Shown: positions 37,944-46,348, counted from the first letter of the stretch. The stretch is 64,000 nt of DNA from Streptomyces sp. GESEQ-4 (GCF_017948455.1 NZ_JAFFSU010000022.1:62001-126000), one strand, 5' to 3'. A program made the numbers and translations. Notes: generated by a model from the letters alone, not told the origin.

Positions 37944-39182
37944 ATGAACCAGCCCAGATCCCTCTCCCGCCGCACCACGCTCGCCGCACTCGCCGGGGCG
38001 GCGCTGGCCGGCACCTCGGCCGTGCCCGCGGCGGCATCGGACCGCCGTGGTCGTACGGTGCGTTTCGCCACGTTCAACGCCTCCCTGAACCGCGGCACTC
38101 AGGGCGCGCTCGTGTCCGATCTGTCCACGCCGGACAACGCCCAGGCGAAGAACGCCGCGGAGACGATCCAGCGGGTCGACCCGGACGTGCTGCTGATCAA
38201 CGAGTTCGACTACGTCGAGTCCGGTGCGGCGGTTCGCCTCTTCCTGCGCAACTACCTCGCCGTCGGGCAGAACGGCGCGAAGCCGGTCCGCTACCGGTAC
38301 CACTTCACCGCCCCGGTGAACACGGGCGTGGCCTCGGGTCTGGACCTCGACGGGCGGGGCGGCGCGGTGACGACGCCCGGTTCGGACGCGTACGGCCAGG
38401 ACGCGTACGGATACGGCTGGTTCCCCGGGCAGTACGGCATGGTCGTGCTCTCCAAGTACCCGATCGACACCCGCGCGGTGCGCACGTTCCAGCGTTTCCT
38501 GTGGCGGGACATGCCCGGCAACATCATGCCGACCGACTACTACAGCGCGGAGGCGCAGGCGGTCCTGCGGCTCTCCTCCAAGAGCCACTGGGACGTGCCG
38601 GTGTGCGTCGGTCACGAAACCGTGCACTTCCTGGTGTCGCACCCCACGCCGCCCACCTTCGACGGCACCGAGGACCGCAACGGCCGGCGGAACCACGACG
38701 AGATCCGCCTGTGGGCCGACTACATCGGCGGGCGCCGGCGCGGCTCGTACCTGTACGACGACAAGGGCAGGCGTGGCGGTCTGCGGCCGGGGGCGCGCTT
38801 CGTGCTGGCCGGCGACCAGAACGCGGATCCGTACGACGGCGACAGCTACGACCACGCCATCCGCCTGCTCCTTGACCACCCGGCGGTCAGCCTGCCCAAG
38901 GTGCCGCCGACGAGCAAGGGCGCGGTCGAGGCGGCGCGGCTCCAGGGGGGTGCGAACACCTCGCACATCGGCGATCCCGCCTACGACACGGCGGACTTCG
39001 GCGACACCGCTCCGGGCAATCTGCGTGTCGACTACGTCCTGCCGTCCAGGGGGCTGATACCCGCGTCGAACGGCGTGTTCTGGCCGACGTCCGACGACCC
39101 GCTGTACCGGCTGGTGGGCGGCGGGGCGAACGTGCCGACCTCCGATCACCGGCTGGTGTGGCAGGACGTGCGCGTGGTCTGA
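37944..39182 (+). CDS. Secreted endonuclease/exonuclease/phosphatase-fold protein
   Basis: This 412-residue precursor has a Tat-type signal (SRRTTLAALAGAALAGTSA) and an EEP fold: VRFATFNASLNRG at the start of the domain, VLLINEFDYV with the catalytic metal Glu, VLAGDQNADPYDGD (Asp-x-Asn) and TSDHRLVW (Asp-His). Such proteins hydrolyse phosphodiesters or phosphomonoesters outside the cell, often in phosphate scavenging. ATG 37944 follows GGGAG at 37934-37938; the longer frame is unsupported. Confidence 0.88.
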   Translation: MNQPRSLSRRTTLAALAGAALAGTSAVPAAASDRRGRTVRFATFNASLNRGTQGALVSDLSTPDNAQAKNAAETIQRVDPDVLLINEFDYVESGAAVRLFLRNYLAVGQNGAKPVRYRYHFTAPVNTGVASGLDLDGRGGAVTTPGSDAYGQDAYGYGWFPGQYGMVVLSKYPIDTRAVRTFQRFLWRDMPGNIMPTDYYSAEAQAVLRLSSKSHWDVPVCVGHETVHFLVSHPTPPTFDGTEDRNGRRNHDEIRLWADYIGGRRRGSYLYDDKGRRGGLRPGARFVLAGDQNADPYDGDSYDHAIRLLLDHPAVSLPKVPPTSKGAVEAARLQGGANTSHIGDPAYDTADFGDTAPGNLRVDYVLPSRGLIPASNGVFWPTSDDPLYRLVGGGANVPTSDHRLVWQDVRVV

Positions 39183-39203
39183 CCGTCCCCGTCAGTACGA
39201 CGC

Positions 39204-39953
39204 TCAGGCCCCTCGCACCGCCCGGCCCACCTCGGTCCGCAGCGCCACGAACTCGGGCAGTCCCCGGGTGGTGATCTGGTCCCGCTTGCCGGGGAGTTCG
39301 ACCGGCAGGTCCCGTAGGACGCGGGAGCCGGGGCCCGGGGAGAGGACGACGACGCGATCGCCGACGTACACGCTCTCGTCGATGTCGTGGGTGACGAAGA
39401 CGATGGTGGTGCCGTCGGTGCGGTGGACCTCGAGGAGGAGGTCTTCGAGGTCCTCGCGGGTCTGGGCGTCGAGGGAGCCGAAGGGCTCGTCCATGAGGAG
39501 GAGCGAGGGGCGGCAGACCAGGGCGCGGGCGATGGCGACGCGCTGCTGCATGCCGCCGGAGAGCTGCCAGGGGTGACGGCGGGCGGCGCCCTCGAGGCCG
39601 ACGCGTTCCAGGATCCGCTCGGCCTCGGCGCGCCGCTCGGCCCGGCCGAGGCCGCGGCGGCGCAGCGGCAGGGCGACGTTGTCGCGGACGGTGAGCCAGG
39701 GGAAGAGGGAGCGGCCGTAGTCCTGGAAGACGACGGCGAGTCGGTCGGGCACGCCGGTGACCGGTGTGCCGTCGATGGTGACCGTGCCGTCGCGGGCGGG
39801 GAGCAGGCCCGCGATGGTGCGCAGCAGGGTGGACTTGCCGCAGCCGGACGGGCCGACGACGCTCAGGAGCTGGCCGTCGGGGACGGTGAGGGTGATGTCG
39901 TGCAGGACGGGGTGGTCGCCGTAGTGCTGGGCGACTTCGTCTAGGCGGAGCAT
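39204..39953 (-). CDS. ABC transporter ATP-binding protein (NMT1/taurine/nitrate type)
   Basis: This 249-residue ATPase has Walker A GPSGCGKSTLL, Q-loop FQDYGRSLFPW, signature LSGGMQQR, Walker B LLLMDEPFGSLD and switch His FVTHD. It is the last gene of the minus-strand operon whose binding protein starts at 44211. Nine bases separate it from the decarboxylase gene. It drives the two permeases encoded upstream. Confidence 0.92.
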   Translation of the reverse strand: MLRLDEVAQHYGDHPVLHDITLTVPDGQLLSVVGPSGCGKSTLLRTIAGLLPARDGTVTIDGTPVTGVPDRLAVVFQDYGRSLFPWLTVRDNVALPLRRRGLGRAERRAEAERILERVGLEGAARRHPWQLSGGMQQRVAIARALVCRPSLLLMDEPFGSLDAQTREDLEDLLLEVHRTDGTTIVFVTHDIDESVYVGDRVVVLSPGPGSRVLRDLPVELPGKRDQITTRGLPEFVALRTEVGRAVRGA

Positions 39954-39962
39954 CCGGCAGCG

Positions 39963-41567
39963 TCACCTGGCCCAGGGTTCGTAGAGCGCGCCCTCGGTGT
40001 CGGCGACGCGGAGGTGGAGGAGGTGCGGGCCCGCGTCGTCGCCCGCGTTCAGGGCGCGGTCGAGGGCGGCGGGGAGGTCGTCGGGGTGGGCGGCGTACGA
40101 GGAGGGGCAGCCGAAGGAGGCGGCGAGGGCGGCGAAGTCGATGCCCTCGATGTCCGTGCCGGGGACGGGAGAGACGCCGATCCGGCGGCCGAGGGCGCGG
40201 ACGGCGCCGTAGCCGCGATTGTCGAGGACGAGGAAACTGACCGGAGCGCCGAGGCTCGCGGCGGTCCACAGCGCCTGCACCGAGTACAGCGCGGAGCCGT
40301 CGCCGATCACGCACGCCACCCGGCGCCGGTCGGCGAGGGCTCGGCCGACCGCGAGGGGCAGCCCCCAGCCGAGGGCTCCGCTGCCGGTGGTGAGGAAGCC
40401 GCCGGGGAGGTCGACGGGCACGCGCGCGTGGAACGCGTCGCGGTGGCTGGGGGCCTCCTCGACCCGGACCCGGTCGCGGGGCAGTCGCTCGCGCAGGAGG
40501 TCGAAGACCAGCTCCGGGGTGATGTCAGGGGTGGCCGGCACGGGTTCGGGTGCCGGGCGGGGCGGGGGCGGTGCGCGGTCGGGGTCCAACAGCCGCGCGG
40601 TGAGATGGGCGAGGGCCGGTTTGAGGGTGGTGACGAGGCTTGTGCCCAGCGGCAGCCAGGCCGCCTGCGCCGGATCGCAGTCCAGGTGGAACAGCTCGGT
40701 GCCTGGCGGCAGGAGCGGGCCGTCGTCGGCGACGTGGTACGTGAACAGGGGTGCGCCGAGGGCCACGACCACGTCGTACGGTGCCAGGCGCGCGGCGAGT
40801 GCGCCTGCCACCGGGGGCAGGAAGCCCTGGAAGAGCGGGTGGGTCTCGGGGAAGCCCGAGCGGCCGGACAGCGGGCTGATCCACACCGCCGACCTGGTGC
40901 GCTCGGCCAGCGCACGCGCCTCGGACTGCGCCTCCTCGTCGTCAACGCCCGGGCCGATCACCAGCGCGGGCCGGGCGCACGCGTCGAGCCGGGCGGCGAG
41001 GTGGGCGAGCGCCGAGGGCGAGGCCATGAAGCCGCCGTGCACGGTCCGCGGCGCCACGGGCTCGGCGGGCCGGTCCCAGTCGTCCTCCGGTACGGAGACG
41101 AAGACCGGCCCGCGCGGATGGGTCATCGCGATCCGGTGGGCCTCGGCGAGGACGGCGGGCACGTCGGCGGCGCGTTCCGGCTGGCGGGCGAACTTCACGT
41201 ACGGGCGCGGGAATTCGGCGGGCTGGTCGGCGCCGAGAAACGGGCGCAGCTGGATCAGCGAGCGTGCCTGCTGGCCCGCGACGATCACCAGGGGGACGCG
41301 GTCGCGGTAGGCGTTGAAGACGGCGCCCAGGCCGTGGCCGACGCCGCCGGCGGAGTGGAGGGAGACGAAGGCGGCGCTGCGGGTGCCGAGGGCGTGTCCG
41401 GCGGCCATGGCGACGGCGGTGGACTCCTGGAGGCCGAGGACGTAGGTGAAGTCGTCGGGCCAGTCGCGGAGCATGCGCAGTTCCGTGGAGCCGGGGTTGC
41501 CGAAGACGGTGGTCATGCCGGTGTCGCGCAGCAGCCGCACGACGGCGTCGAGGACGGTGCCGCTCAT
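39963..41567 (-). CDS. mdlC: Benzoylformate decarboxylase-like ThDP enzyme
   Basis: This 534-residue thiamine-diphosphate enzyme decarboxylates benzoylformate or a similar 2-keto acid to an aldehyde. Active-site equivalents of Pseudomonas putida BFD are present: Ser27 (GNPGSTE), Glu48 (LGLQEST), His71 (SLHSAGG) and His near 278 (FTYHVADDG). The ThDP motif is VIGDGSALYS to LDNRGYG. It is placed between permease and ATPase genes of an ABC importer, 43 bases after permease 2, in a linker of tandem start cassettes. No mandelate dehydrogenase gene is near, so the true substrate may differ. Confidence 0.88.
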   Translation of the reverse strand: MSGTVLDAVVRLLRDTGMTTVFGNPGSTELRMLRDWPDDFTYVLGLQESTAVAMAAGHALGTRSAAFVSLHSAGGVGHGLGAVFNAYRDRVPLVIVAGQQARSLIQLRPFLGADQPAEFPRPYVKFARQPERAADVPAVLAEAHRIAMTHPRGPVFVSVPEDDWDRPAEPVAPRTVHGGFMASPSALAHLAARLDACARPALVIGPGVDDEEAQSEARALAERTRSAVWISPLSGRSGFPETHPLFQGFLPPVAGALAARLAPYDVVVALGAPLFTYHVADDGPLLPPGTELFHLDCDPAQAAWLPLGTSLVTTLKPALAHLTARLLDPDRAPPPPRPAPEPVPATPDITPELVFDLLRERLPRDRVRVEEAPSHRDAFHARVPVDLPGGFLTTGSGALGWGLPLAVGRALADRRRVACVIGDGSALYSVQALWTAASLGAPVSFLVLDNRGYGAVRALGRRIGVSPVPGTDIEGIDFAALAASFGCPSSYAAHPDDLPAALDRALNAGDDAGPHLLHLRVADTEGALYEPWAR

Positions 41568-41625
41568 ACGGGCCTCCCCTGTGCGCTCATATGGGCCTCC
41601 CGTGCGAGTTCATACGGGCCTCCCC
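41564..41625 (-). repeat. Triplicated 23-nt ribosome-binding/start cassette with two mini-ORFs
   Basis: Reading the minus strand, GGGAGGCCC(G/A)TATGA occurs three times at 23-base spacing. The first copy contains the permease 2 stop overlapping an ATG at 41613. The second carries an ATG at 41590, the third the decarboxylase ATG at 41567. Each intermediate ATG opens an 8-codon ORF (products MNSHGRPI and MSAQGRPV) whose TGA overlaps the next ATG. The tails echo the permease C-terminus GRPV, indicating tandem duplication of the gene junction. Confidence 0.85.
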
Positions 41626-42446
41626 TTGCCGATCAGCCGCTTCTCGACCGCCAGCAGGCCGGTGTTGAGCAGATATCCGAGGGCGCCGAGCAGGACCAGC
41701 GCCGCCCAGACGGTGAGCAGGTCGGAACGGGACTGGGCGTCGGTGAGCGTGAAGCCGATGCCGTTCGCGGTGCCCGGCAGCAGTTCCGAGAACACCATGA
41801 GGATGAGGGAGAGCGAAAGGCTCAGGCGCAGGCCCGCGAAGATGCGCGGCAGCGCGGAGGGCAGGAGGAGGAAGCGGAGCCTTTCGACGGCGTTCAGCCG
41901 CAGGACCGCGGCGACGTCGAGGCGCAGCGGGTCGGTGTTGCGGGCCCCCTCCGCGGTGTTGATCAGCACCGGCCAGAGAGCGCTGAAGGCGATCGACGCG
42001 ACCTGCATCTGCGTACCGAAGTCGAGGACGACGACGAAGACGGGGACGAGGGCCGGGGGTGGTACGGCCCGCGCGAACTGGAGCACCGGGTTGCACAGCG
42101 CGTACGTCCGGCGCGAGCGGCCCACCGCCACACCGAGCGCGATGCCGGCGACGGCGGCGATCAGGAACCCGGCGGCCATCCGGCCGAGGCTGGGGCCGAT
42201 GTTGTCGACGGCCGCGTCGGTGAGGAACACGTGCCGGACCGGGCCGGAGAACCACAACTCGTAGGCGTGGTCGGTGATACGACCCGGTGGCGGGAAGTAC
42301 ACGCTGTCGTGCGCCCGGGCGGCCACCTCCCAGCACCCGACGGCGACGGCGAGCACGGCCCAGCGCAGCAGCCCACCGCCCACGGCGCCCCGCCCGACCT
42401 GCCGTACGCCACCACCCCGCACCGCCACCGCACTGTCCCGGCTCAC
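41610..42446 (-). CDS. ABC transporter permease 2 (NMT1/taurine type)
   Basis: This 278-residue BPD_transp_1 permease has about six hydrophobic segments. The coupling loop LRLNAVERLRFLLLPSALPR docks the ATPase. GTG at 42446 overlaps the stop of permease 1 (GTGA), with GGGAGGGG upstream, so translation is coupled. The C-terminus GRPV is encoded by the first copy of the repeated start cassette. Two different permeases in one operon imply a heterodimeric channel. Confidence 0.9.
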   Translation of the reverse strand: MSRDSAVAVRGGGVRQVGRGAVGGGLLRWAVLAVAVGCWEVAARAHDSVYFPPPGRITDHAYELWFSGPVRHVFLTDAAVDNIGPSLGRMAAGFLIAAVAGIALGVAVGRSRRTYALCNPVLQFARAVPPPALVPVFVVVLDFGTQMQVASIAFSALWPVLINTAEGARNTDPLRLDVAAVLRLNAVERLRFLLLPSALPRIFAGLRLSLSLSLILMVFSELLPGTANGIGFTLTDAQSRSDLLTVWAALVLLGALGYLLNTGLLAVEKRLIGKGRPV

Positions 42447-43243
42447 ACGCCCCTCCCCCGATAGGCCGCCGCCCGCTCCCGCTGCTCCGGCGTCCACGGG
42501 AACAGCCGCCGCTCGCCCCACACCAGGACGCCGTTGATGAGAAGCCCCAGCGCGCCCGCCCACACCACACCCGCGAGCACGTCGCGGGTGCCGTCCGTCG
42601 ACAGGCTCGCCTGGGCGATGAAGATGCCGAGGCCCTCGCCGAAGCCCGCGAGGATCTCCGTGGCGACGGCGAGGATGAGCGCGACGGCGGCCGAGATGCG
42701 GATGCCGGCGGCGATGAAGGGGGCCGTGCCGGGGAGTTCGACGCGCAGCAGGACGGCGAGCCGCCCGAAGCCGAAGGCGCGCAGGGTGTCCTTGGCGAGG
42801 GGGTCGGTCTCGCCGAGGCCGTAGACGGTGTTGAAGAGGATCGGCCACACGCACGCGTAGGTGATCAGCGCGACCTTGGTCTCGGTGCCGGAGCCGAGCA
42901 GCAGGGAGACCAGCGGGATCAGCGCGACGGACGGCAGCGGCCGCAGGAACTCCACGATCGCGCGTACGGCGGCGTCGACGAGGGGCACGCTGCCCAGCAG
43001 CAGACCCAGCGGGACGGCGATCGCGCACGCGAGGCCGAGCCCGAGCATCCAGGCGCGCAGGGTGGCCCCGATGCCGTCCAGGAAAACGCTGTCGCCCGCC
43101 AGCTCCAAGGCCCGCGAGAGGACTTCGGAGGCGGGCGGCAGATAGCTGCGGCGCACGATCCCGGCCCGGCTCACCGCCTCGCACACCCCGAAGGCGAGGA
43201 GCACGCCGAGGAGACCGAGCCCGAGTTCCTGACGCCGTCTCAC
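42443..43243 (-). CDS. ABC transporter permease 1 (NMT1/taurine type)
   Basis: This 266-residue permease is similar to permease 2 but clearly distinct. Hydrophobic segments start at the N-terminus, and the EAA-like loop is LRAFGFGRLAVLLRVELPGT. Start GTG 43243 overlaps the stop of the binding-protein gene by four bases (GTGA). It probably pairs with permease 2. Confidence 0.9.
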   Translation of the reverse strand: MRRRQELGLGLLGVLLAFGVCEAVSRAGIVRRSYLPPASEVLSRALELAGDSVFLDGIGATLRAWMLGLGLACAIAVPLGLLLGSVPLVDAAVRAIVEFLRPLPSVALIPLVSLLLGSGTETKVALITYACVWPILFNTVYGLGETDPLAKDTLRAFGFGRLAVLLRVELPGTAPFIAAGIRISAAVALILAVATEILAGFGEGLGIFIAQASLSTDGTRDVLAGVVWAGALGLLINGVLVWGERRLFPWTPEQRERAAAYRGRGV

Positions 43244-44211
43244 TTCACCACGAGGGTCGCCGGGTCGATCGGCTTCTTCAGCATCCCCTGTTTCTTCATC
43301 AGGTCGGTGAGCCGGGAGATCTGCTCGGCGTCCACGGTGGGCGGAAAGGCCGGCAGCCCGATCTGCTCCGCCTGCTCCTCGGTCACCTTCGTGTACGTCG
43401 GCAGGATCTCCCGTACCGCCGACGGGTCCTTCCCGGCGATCTCGGCGGCGGCCTTGAGGGCCCGTTGGAAGGCCGCGAGGGTCTCCTCGTTCTCGTCCGC
43501 GAAGCGGCTCGACGTGAGGTAACCGCTGAGCGGGATGTCCTCGACGGGCGCGGCCGCCCCGTCCACCACGATCCTCGCCTGCAACTCGTCCTGGATCACA
43601 CTGTCGAAGGGCTCGACCGCGTGGACCGCGTCGACCTGCCCCTTCTCCAGGGCGGCGCCCATCTGCGGGAACGCGACCTGCCGGTAGACGGGCTTGCCGA
43701 CGCCCTCCTTCTCCAGGATCTCGTTCAGGGTCAGCGACTGAACGTTGTTGAGCAGGTTGACGGCGAGTTTCCGCCCCTCGAGGTCGGCGGCGGTCTTGAT
43801 GTCCGAGTCCTTCGGGACCAGTACGTCCATCATGTGCGGCGCGGCCCGGATCGACTCGGCGACGATCCGGATGTCGAGGGTGCCCTGCTCATGGGCCTGG
43901 AAGTAGGTGACGTAGTTGGCGCTCGCCACCATGTCGACCTGCCCCTTCGACAGCGCGGGCAGCGCCTGGAGGCTCTGCTGGATCTGCTGGATCCGCACGT
44001 CCAGGCCCTCCTTCTCGAAGAGCCCGCGGTCCTGTGCGATATAGAGCGCGGCGCAGTCGATCAGTGGCAGTGCGGCCACGGTGACGGTTTTCTTATCGCC
44101 GGACGCGGAGTCGGAGCCCTCGTCGTCGCCGCATGCCGTGAGGGCGAGGGTCAGGGCGGCCAGGGTCGCCGCGAACTTCCGCGGTCCCGCAGGTAAGTGA
44201 CATGACGTCAT
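43240..44211 (-). CDS. NMT1/THI5-like ABC substrate-binding lipoprotein, with TTA codon
   Basis: This 323-residue lipoprotein has its lipobox at LALTAC (about residues 22-27) and the NMT1-type fold (VAALPLIDCAALYIAQDRGL, LFEKEGLDV, VDMVASANYVTYF). Family members bind thiamine-pyrimidine precursors, sulfonates, riboflavin or aromatic acids. It is the first gene of the operon. Codon 6 is TTA (44196-44194), and no alternative start exists before the lipobox, so bldA dependence is likely. The start codon lies inside overlapping palindromes at 44201-44220. Confidence 0.88.
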   Translation of the reverse strand: MTSCHLPAGPRKFAATLAALTLALTACGDDEGSDSASGDKKTVTVAALPLIDCAALYIAQDRGLFEKEGLDVRIQQIQQSLQALPALSKGQVDMVASANYVTYFQAHEQGTLDIRIVAESIRAAPHMMDVLVPKDSDIKTAADLEGRKLAVNLLNNVQSLTLNEILEKEGVGKPVYRQVAFPQMGAALEKGQVDAVHAVEPFDSVIQDELQARIVVDGAAAPVEDIPLSGYLTSSRFADENEETLAAFQRALKAAAEIAGKDPSAVREILPTYTKVTEEQAEQIGLPAFPPTVDAEQISRLTDLMKKQGMLKKPIDPATLVVK

Positions 44212-44220
44212 GCGCGCATG
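44201..44220. promoter_or_regulatory. Overlapping palindromes covering an operon start codon
   Basis: CATGACGTCATG (44201-44212) and CATGCGCGCATG (44209-44220) are both perfect 12-bp palindromes sharing four bases. The binding-protein ATG (44211-44209) lies in the overlap. A regulator bound here would block ribosome access or transcription start if the mRNA begins close by. No cognate regulator gene is in the operon. Confidence 0.5.
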
Positions 44221-44263
44221 AGTATCAGGGATTTGTCATGATCACCACAGTAGTCGCATGCCC

Positions 44264-45442
44264 TCAGGTGCGGACCTGGATCAGGGCGTGTGTGCCACCG
44301 GTCCGCCAGCACTGTCCCTCTGCGGCGACCAGTGCGGCCTCCGTGGCGGGGTCGAGGCCGGTGATCACATCTGACTTCAGGGTGCGCAGCGCGGCGACCG
44401 GACCCGGGAAGTACGCGGTGACCTCGTCGAAGGGTGTGGTCGGCGGCCACATCCGGTCGCCCACCAGGCGGCGGTAGTTGAGGTCGCCCTTGACCACGGT
44501 GAGGGTCGCCGAGGCGAAGTCCGCTCGCAGGTCGTCGGGCATGGCGGCGTACGGCAGCGGGGCACAGGAGAAGGGGTGGGCCCGTACCGTCAGGCGGCCG
44601 TCGGTCATCGCCGCCCACAACTCACGCCCGTGCCCGGCGGCCACGCCCGGTACGGAGGTGATCCGGCGCAGCGCGTCCAGGACGTCGGCTGTCGTGGCGT
44701 CGGAGACGTAGTACGGGTACGGCTTGATGTGCAGCACCGCCCGCCCGATGTGCCCGTGCGCGAGGAGGTGGGCGATGAGGAGCAGGTCGGGGATGAGTTC
44801 GCGGCCCGCGTTGTCGGCGACGAGGCAGAGGGTGCCGGCGCCGGAGGGGGGCAGCAGCGACCAGAGGGTGTCGCTGTCGTCGGCGACCAGGGCGGGCGTG
44901 GCGGCGGGTGTTCCCGCACCCTTGGCGGAGAGGCGGAAGCCGAGGTCCGCGCGGTTGCCCCACAGGGAGCCGTGCAGCAGGGCGCGCGCCTGCTCGTCGG
45001 CCGGTTTCGCCTCCAGGTCGTCGAGCGCGGCGAGTTCCTCGTCCGTCTCCGGGGCGTCGAGTTCGGCGAGCTTGGAGGGGCGGAACGGGTCGATGCCCTG
45101 CCAGGCGCCGGGACCGAAGTAGCCGACCGCGTCGAGGAGCCGGCGGTAGAAGTAGCTCTCGGACCACAGCCACGGGATGTCGAACCAGGACCGGCCGGTG
45201 TGCTCGGCCGCGCCCCAGCCCTGCCAGCGCTCCCGGTCGGGCGCGTCGGCCGGGAGCGGTTCGGCCACGCCCTTGGTGCAGCTGTCGAGGAGCGCGTCGA
45301 GTGCGTGCTGCTGCGCGGGGCCGTACGGGAAGGCCTCGCGGATCTGCCGCACGATCGCGGGGTGCCGCTCGGCGAGGACGCTGTGCGGGAATGAGCCGGG
45401 TTCGTTGCCGAGGATGACGGGTGCGGGCGGGGCGGAGGGCAT
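44264..45442 (-). CDS. DUF89/ARMT1-like damage-control phosphatase
   Basis: This 392-residue protein matches the DUF89 family, metal-dependent phosphatases that clear damaged sugar phosphates and related metabolites. The metal motifs are LVADNAGRELIPDLLL (Asp-Asn, about residues 212-227) and VVKGDLNYRRLVGD (Lys-x-Asp-x-Asn, about 316-329). The N-terminus has the helical ARMT1-like region. ATG 45442 is the first plausible start; the longer frame runs through repeats. It is codirectional with cprB, with tandem repeats between them. Confidence 0.82.
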   Translation of the reverse strand: MPSAPPAPVILGNEPGSFPHSVLAERHPAIVRQIREAFPYGPAQQHALDALLDSCTKGVAEPLPADAPDRERWQGWGAAEHTGRSWFDIPWLWSESYFYRRLLDAVGYFGPGAWQGIDPFRPSKLAELDAPETDEELAALDDLEAKPADEQARALLHGSLWGNRADLGFRLSAKGAGTPAATPALVADDSDTLWSLLPPSGAGTLCLVADNAGRELIPDLLLIAHLLAHGHIGRAVLHIKPYPYYVSDATTADVLDALRRITSVPGVAAGHGRELWAAMTDGRLTVRAHPFSCAPLPYAAMPDDLRADFASATLTVVKGDLNYRRLVGDRMWPPTTPFDEVTAYFPGPVAALRTLKSDVITGLDPATEAALVAAEGQCWRTGGTHALIQVRT

Positions 45443-45501
45443 GCGCGTCACGGTATCGCCCCAGCTCCGCTGGAAGGGTGCGTGGTTGGAAGGGGCGCGA
45501 A

Positions 45502-45687
45502 ATGCCGTCGGTCGGCTGCGGGCCGGTGGGGGCTGGTCGCGCCCACGCGGCGGAGCCGCATCTGGATACAGCCCCGCGCCCCTTCGGGGCGCTATATGCC
45601 GTCGGTTTTCTGCGGCTCCGTCGTGGCTGGTCGCGCCCACGCGGCGGAGCCGCATATGGATACAGCCCCGCGCCCCTACGGGGCGCT
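45502..45687. repeat. Class B GC-rich repeat, two tandem copies
   Basis: Two 91-bp units (45502-45592 and 45597-45687) share ATGCCGTCGG at the start. Both then carry GGCTGGTCGCGCCCACGCGG, CGGAGCCGCAT(C/A)TGGATACA and a terminal hairpin GCCCCGCGCCCC-T(T/A)CGGGGCGCT. The second ends on the TAA stop of cprB. The unit is also found after treY (26358-26400). Confidence 0.85.
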
Positions 45688-46334
45688 TAGCCGGCCGTGA
45701 TTTCCCGTTCCAGTCTGGTGGCCAGGCTCAGGTAGCGGGCGCGGCGGGGGACGGGGACCAGGCCGCGGATCAGGACATGCCACATCTCGGCCATGCGGCG
45801 GGGCTGCCGGGCGAGTGGGTCGAGGGAGCGTCCCACGATCCGGGTGCCGACGAAGAAGGAGACCAGGGCGTGGGCGACGGCTTCGATATCGATGTCCTGG
45901 TGGACATCGGACTCCCTGACCGCGCCGCCGAGCTTGCGCGAGGAGAACTCCAGCCACTCGGTGAAGGGGTGCCGCAGCGGCGGCCGTACGGCGACTCCGG
46001 CGGTGGCGAGCCGGAGTCCGGCCCGGTGTATCGGGCCGTCCACGGACAGGCGGGCGATGCCGAACGTGGTGCGGATCAGCGCTTCGAGGGACGTGCAGCC
46101 CCGGCTGTCCATGTCCTCCACCAGTTTTCGAGCCGCCGTGGACTGGATCTCCAGAATGGCGTGGGCCAGATCCTCCTTGGCCGCGAAGTGGAAATACAGG
46201 GCGCCCTTGGTGACGCGGGCGTGCTCGACGATGTCGCTCAGACTGGTCGACTCGTATCCCTGGTGGTCGAACAGATCGGCGGCCGCGGTGATGATGGTCG
46301 CGCGGGTCTGCTCGGCGCGTAACTGCCTCGCCAT
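45687..46334 (-). CDS. cprB: Gamma-butyrolactone receptor-type TetR regulator CprB
   Basis: This 215-residue TetR protein closely resembles S. coelicolor CprB in length and sequence. The helix-turn-helix is in STSLSDIVEHARVTKGALYF, followed by HFAAKEDLAHAILEIQS. The ligand-domain hallmark is AEMWHVLIRGLVPV. CprB-type receptors repress antibiotic and differentiation genes and bind palindromic ARE sites; one is seen upstream. Codon 5 is TTA (46322-46320), so translation should depend on bldA. AGGAG lies eight bases before the ATG. In S. coelicolor cprB also lies near the geosmin synthase gene; here a 5-kb importer/decarboxylase operon stands between them. Confidence 0.85.
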   Translation of the reverse strand: MARQLRAEQTRATIITAAADLFDHQGYESTSLSDIVEHARVTKGALYFHFAAKEDLAHAILEIQSTAARKLVEDMDSRGCTSLEALIRTTFGIARLSVDGPIHRAGLRLATAGVAVRPPLRHPFTEWLEFSSRKLGGAVRESDVHQDIDIEAVAHALVSFFVGTRIVGRSLDPLARQPRRMAEMWHVLIRGLVPVPRRARYLSLATRLEREITAG

Positions 46335-46348
46335 CGTGGGGACTCCTG

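Noticed and set aside
24070..40440. Recurrent CACGCGCGCGTG palindrome in and around the trehalose and decarboxylase genes
   Set aside because: Most copies fall within codons for Ala-Arg-Val type sequence in GC-rich genes, so composition explains them; only the intergenic pair at 28108-28153 is listed.
44208..44618. 136-codon minus-strand frame ending at the importer operon start
   Set aside because: It is an alternate frame of the DUF89 gene region and ends in the palindromes; no domain or ribosome-binding site.
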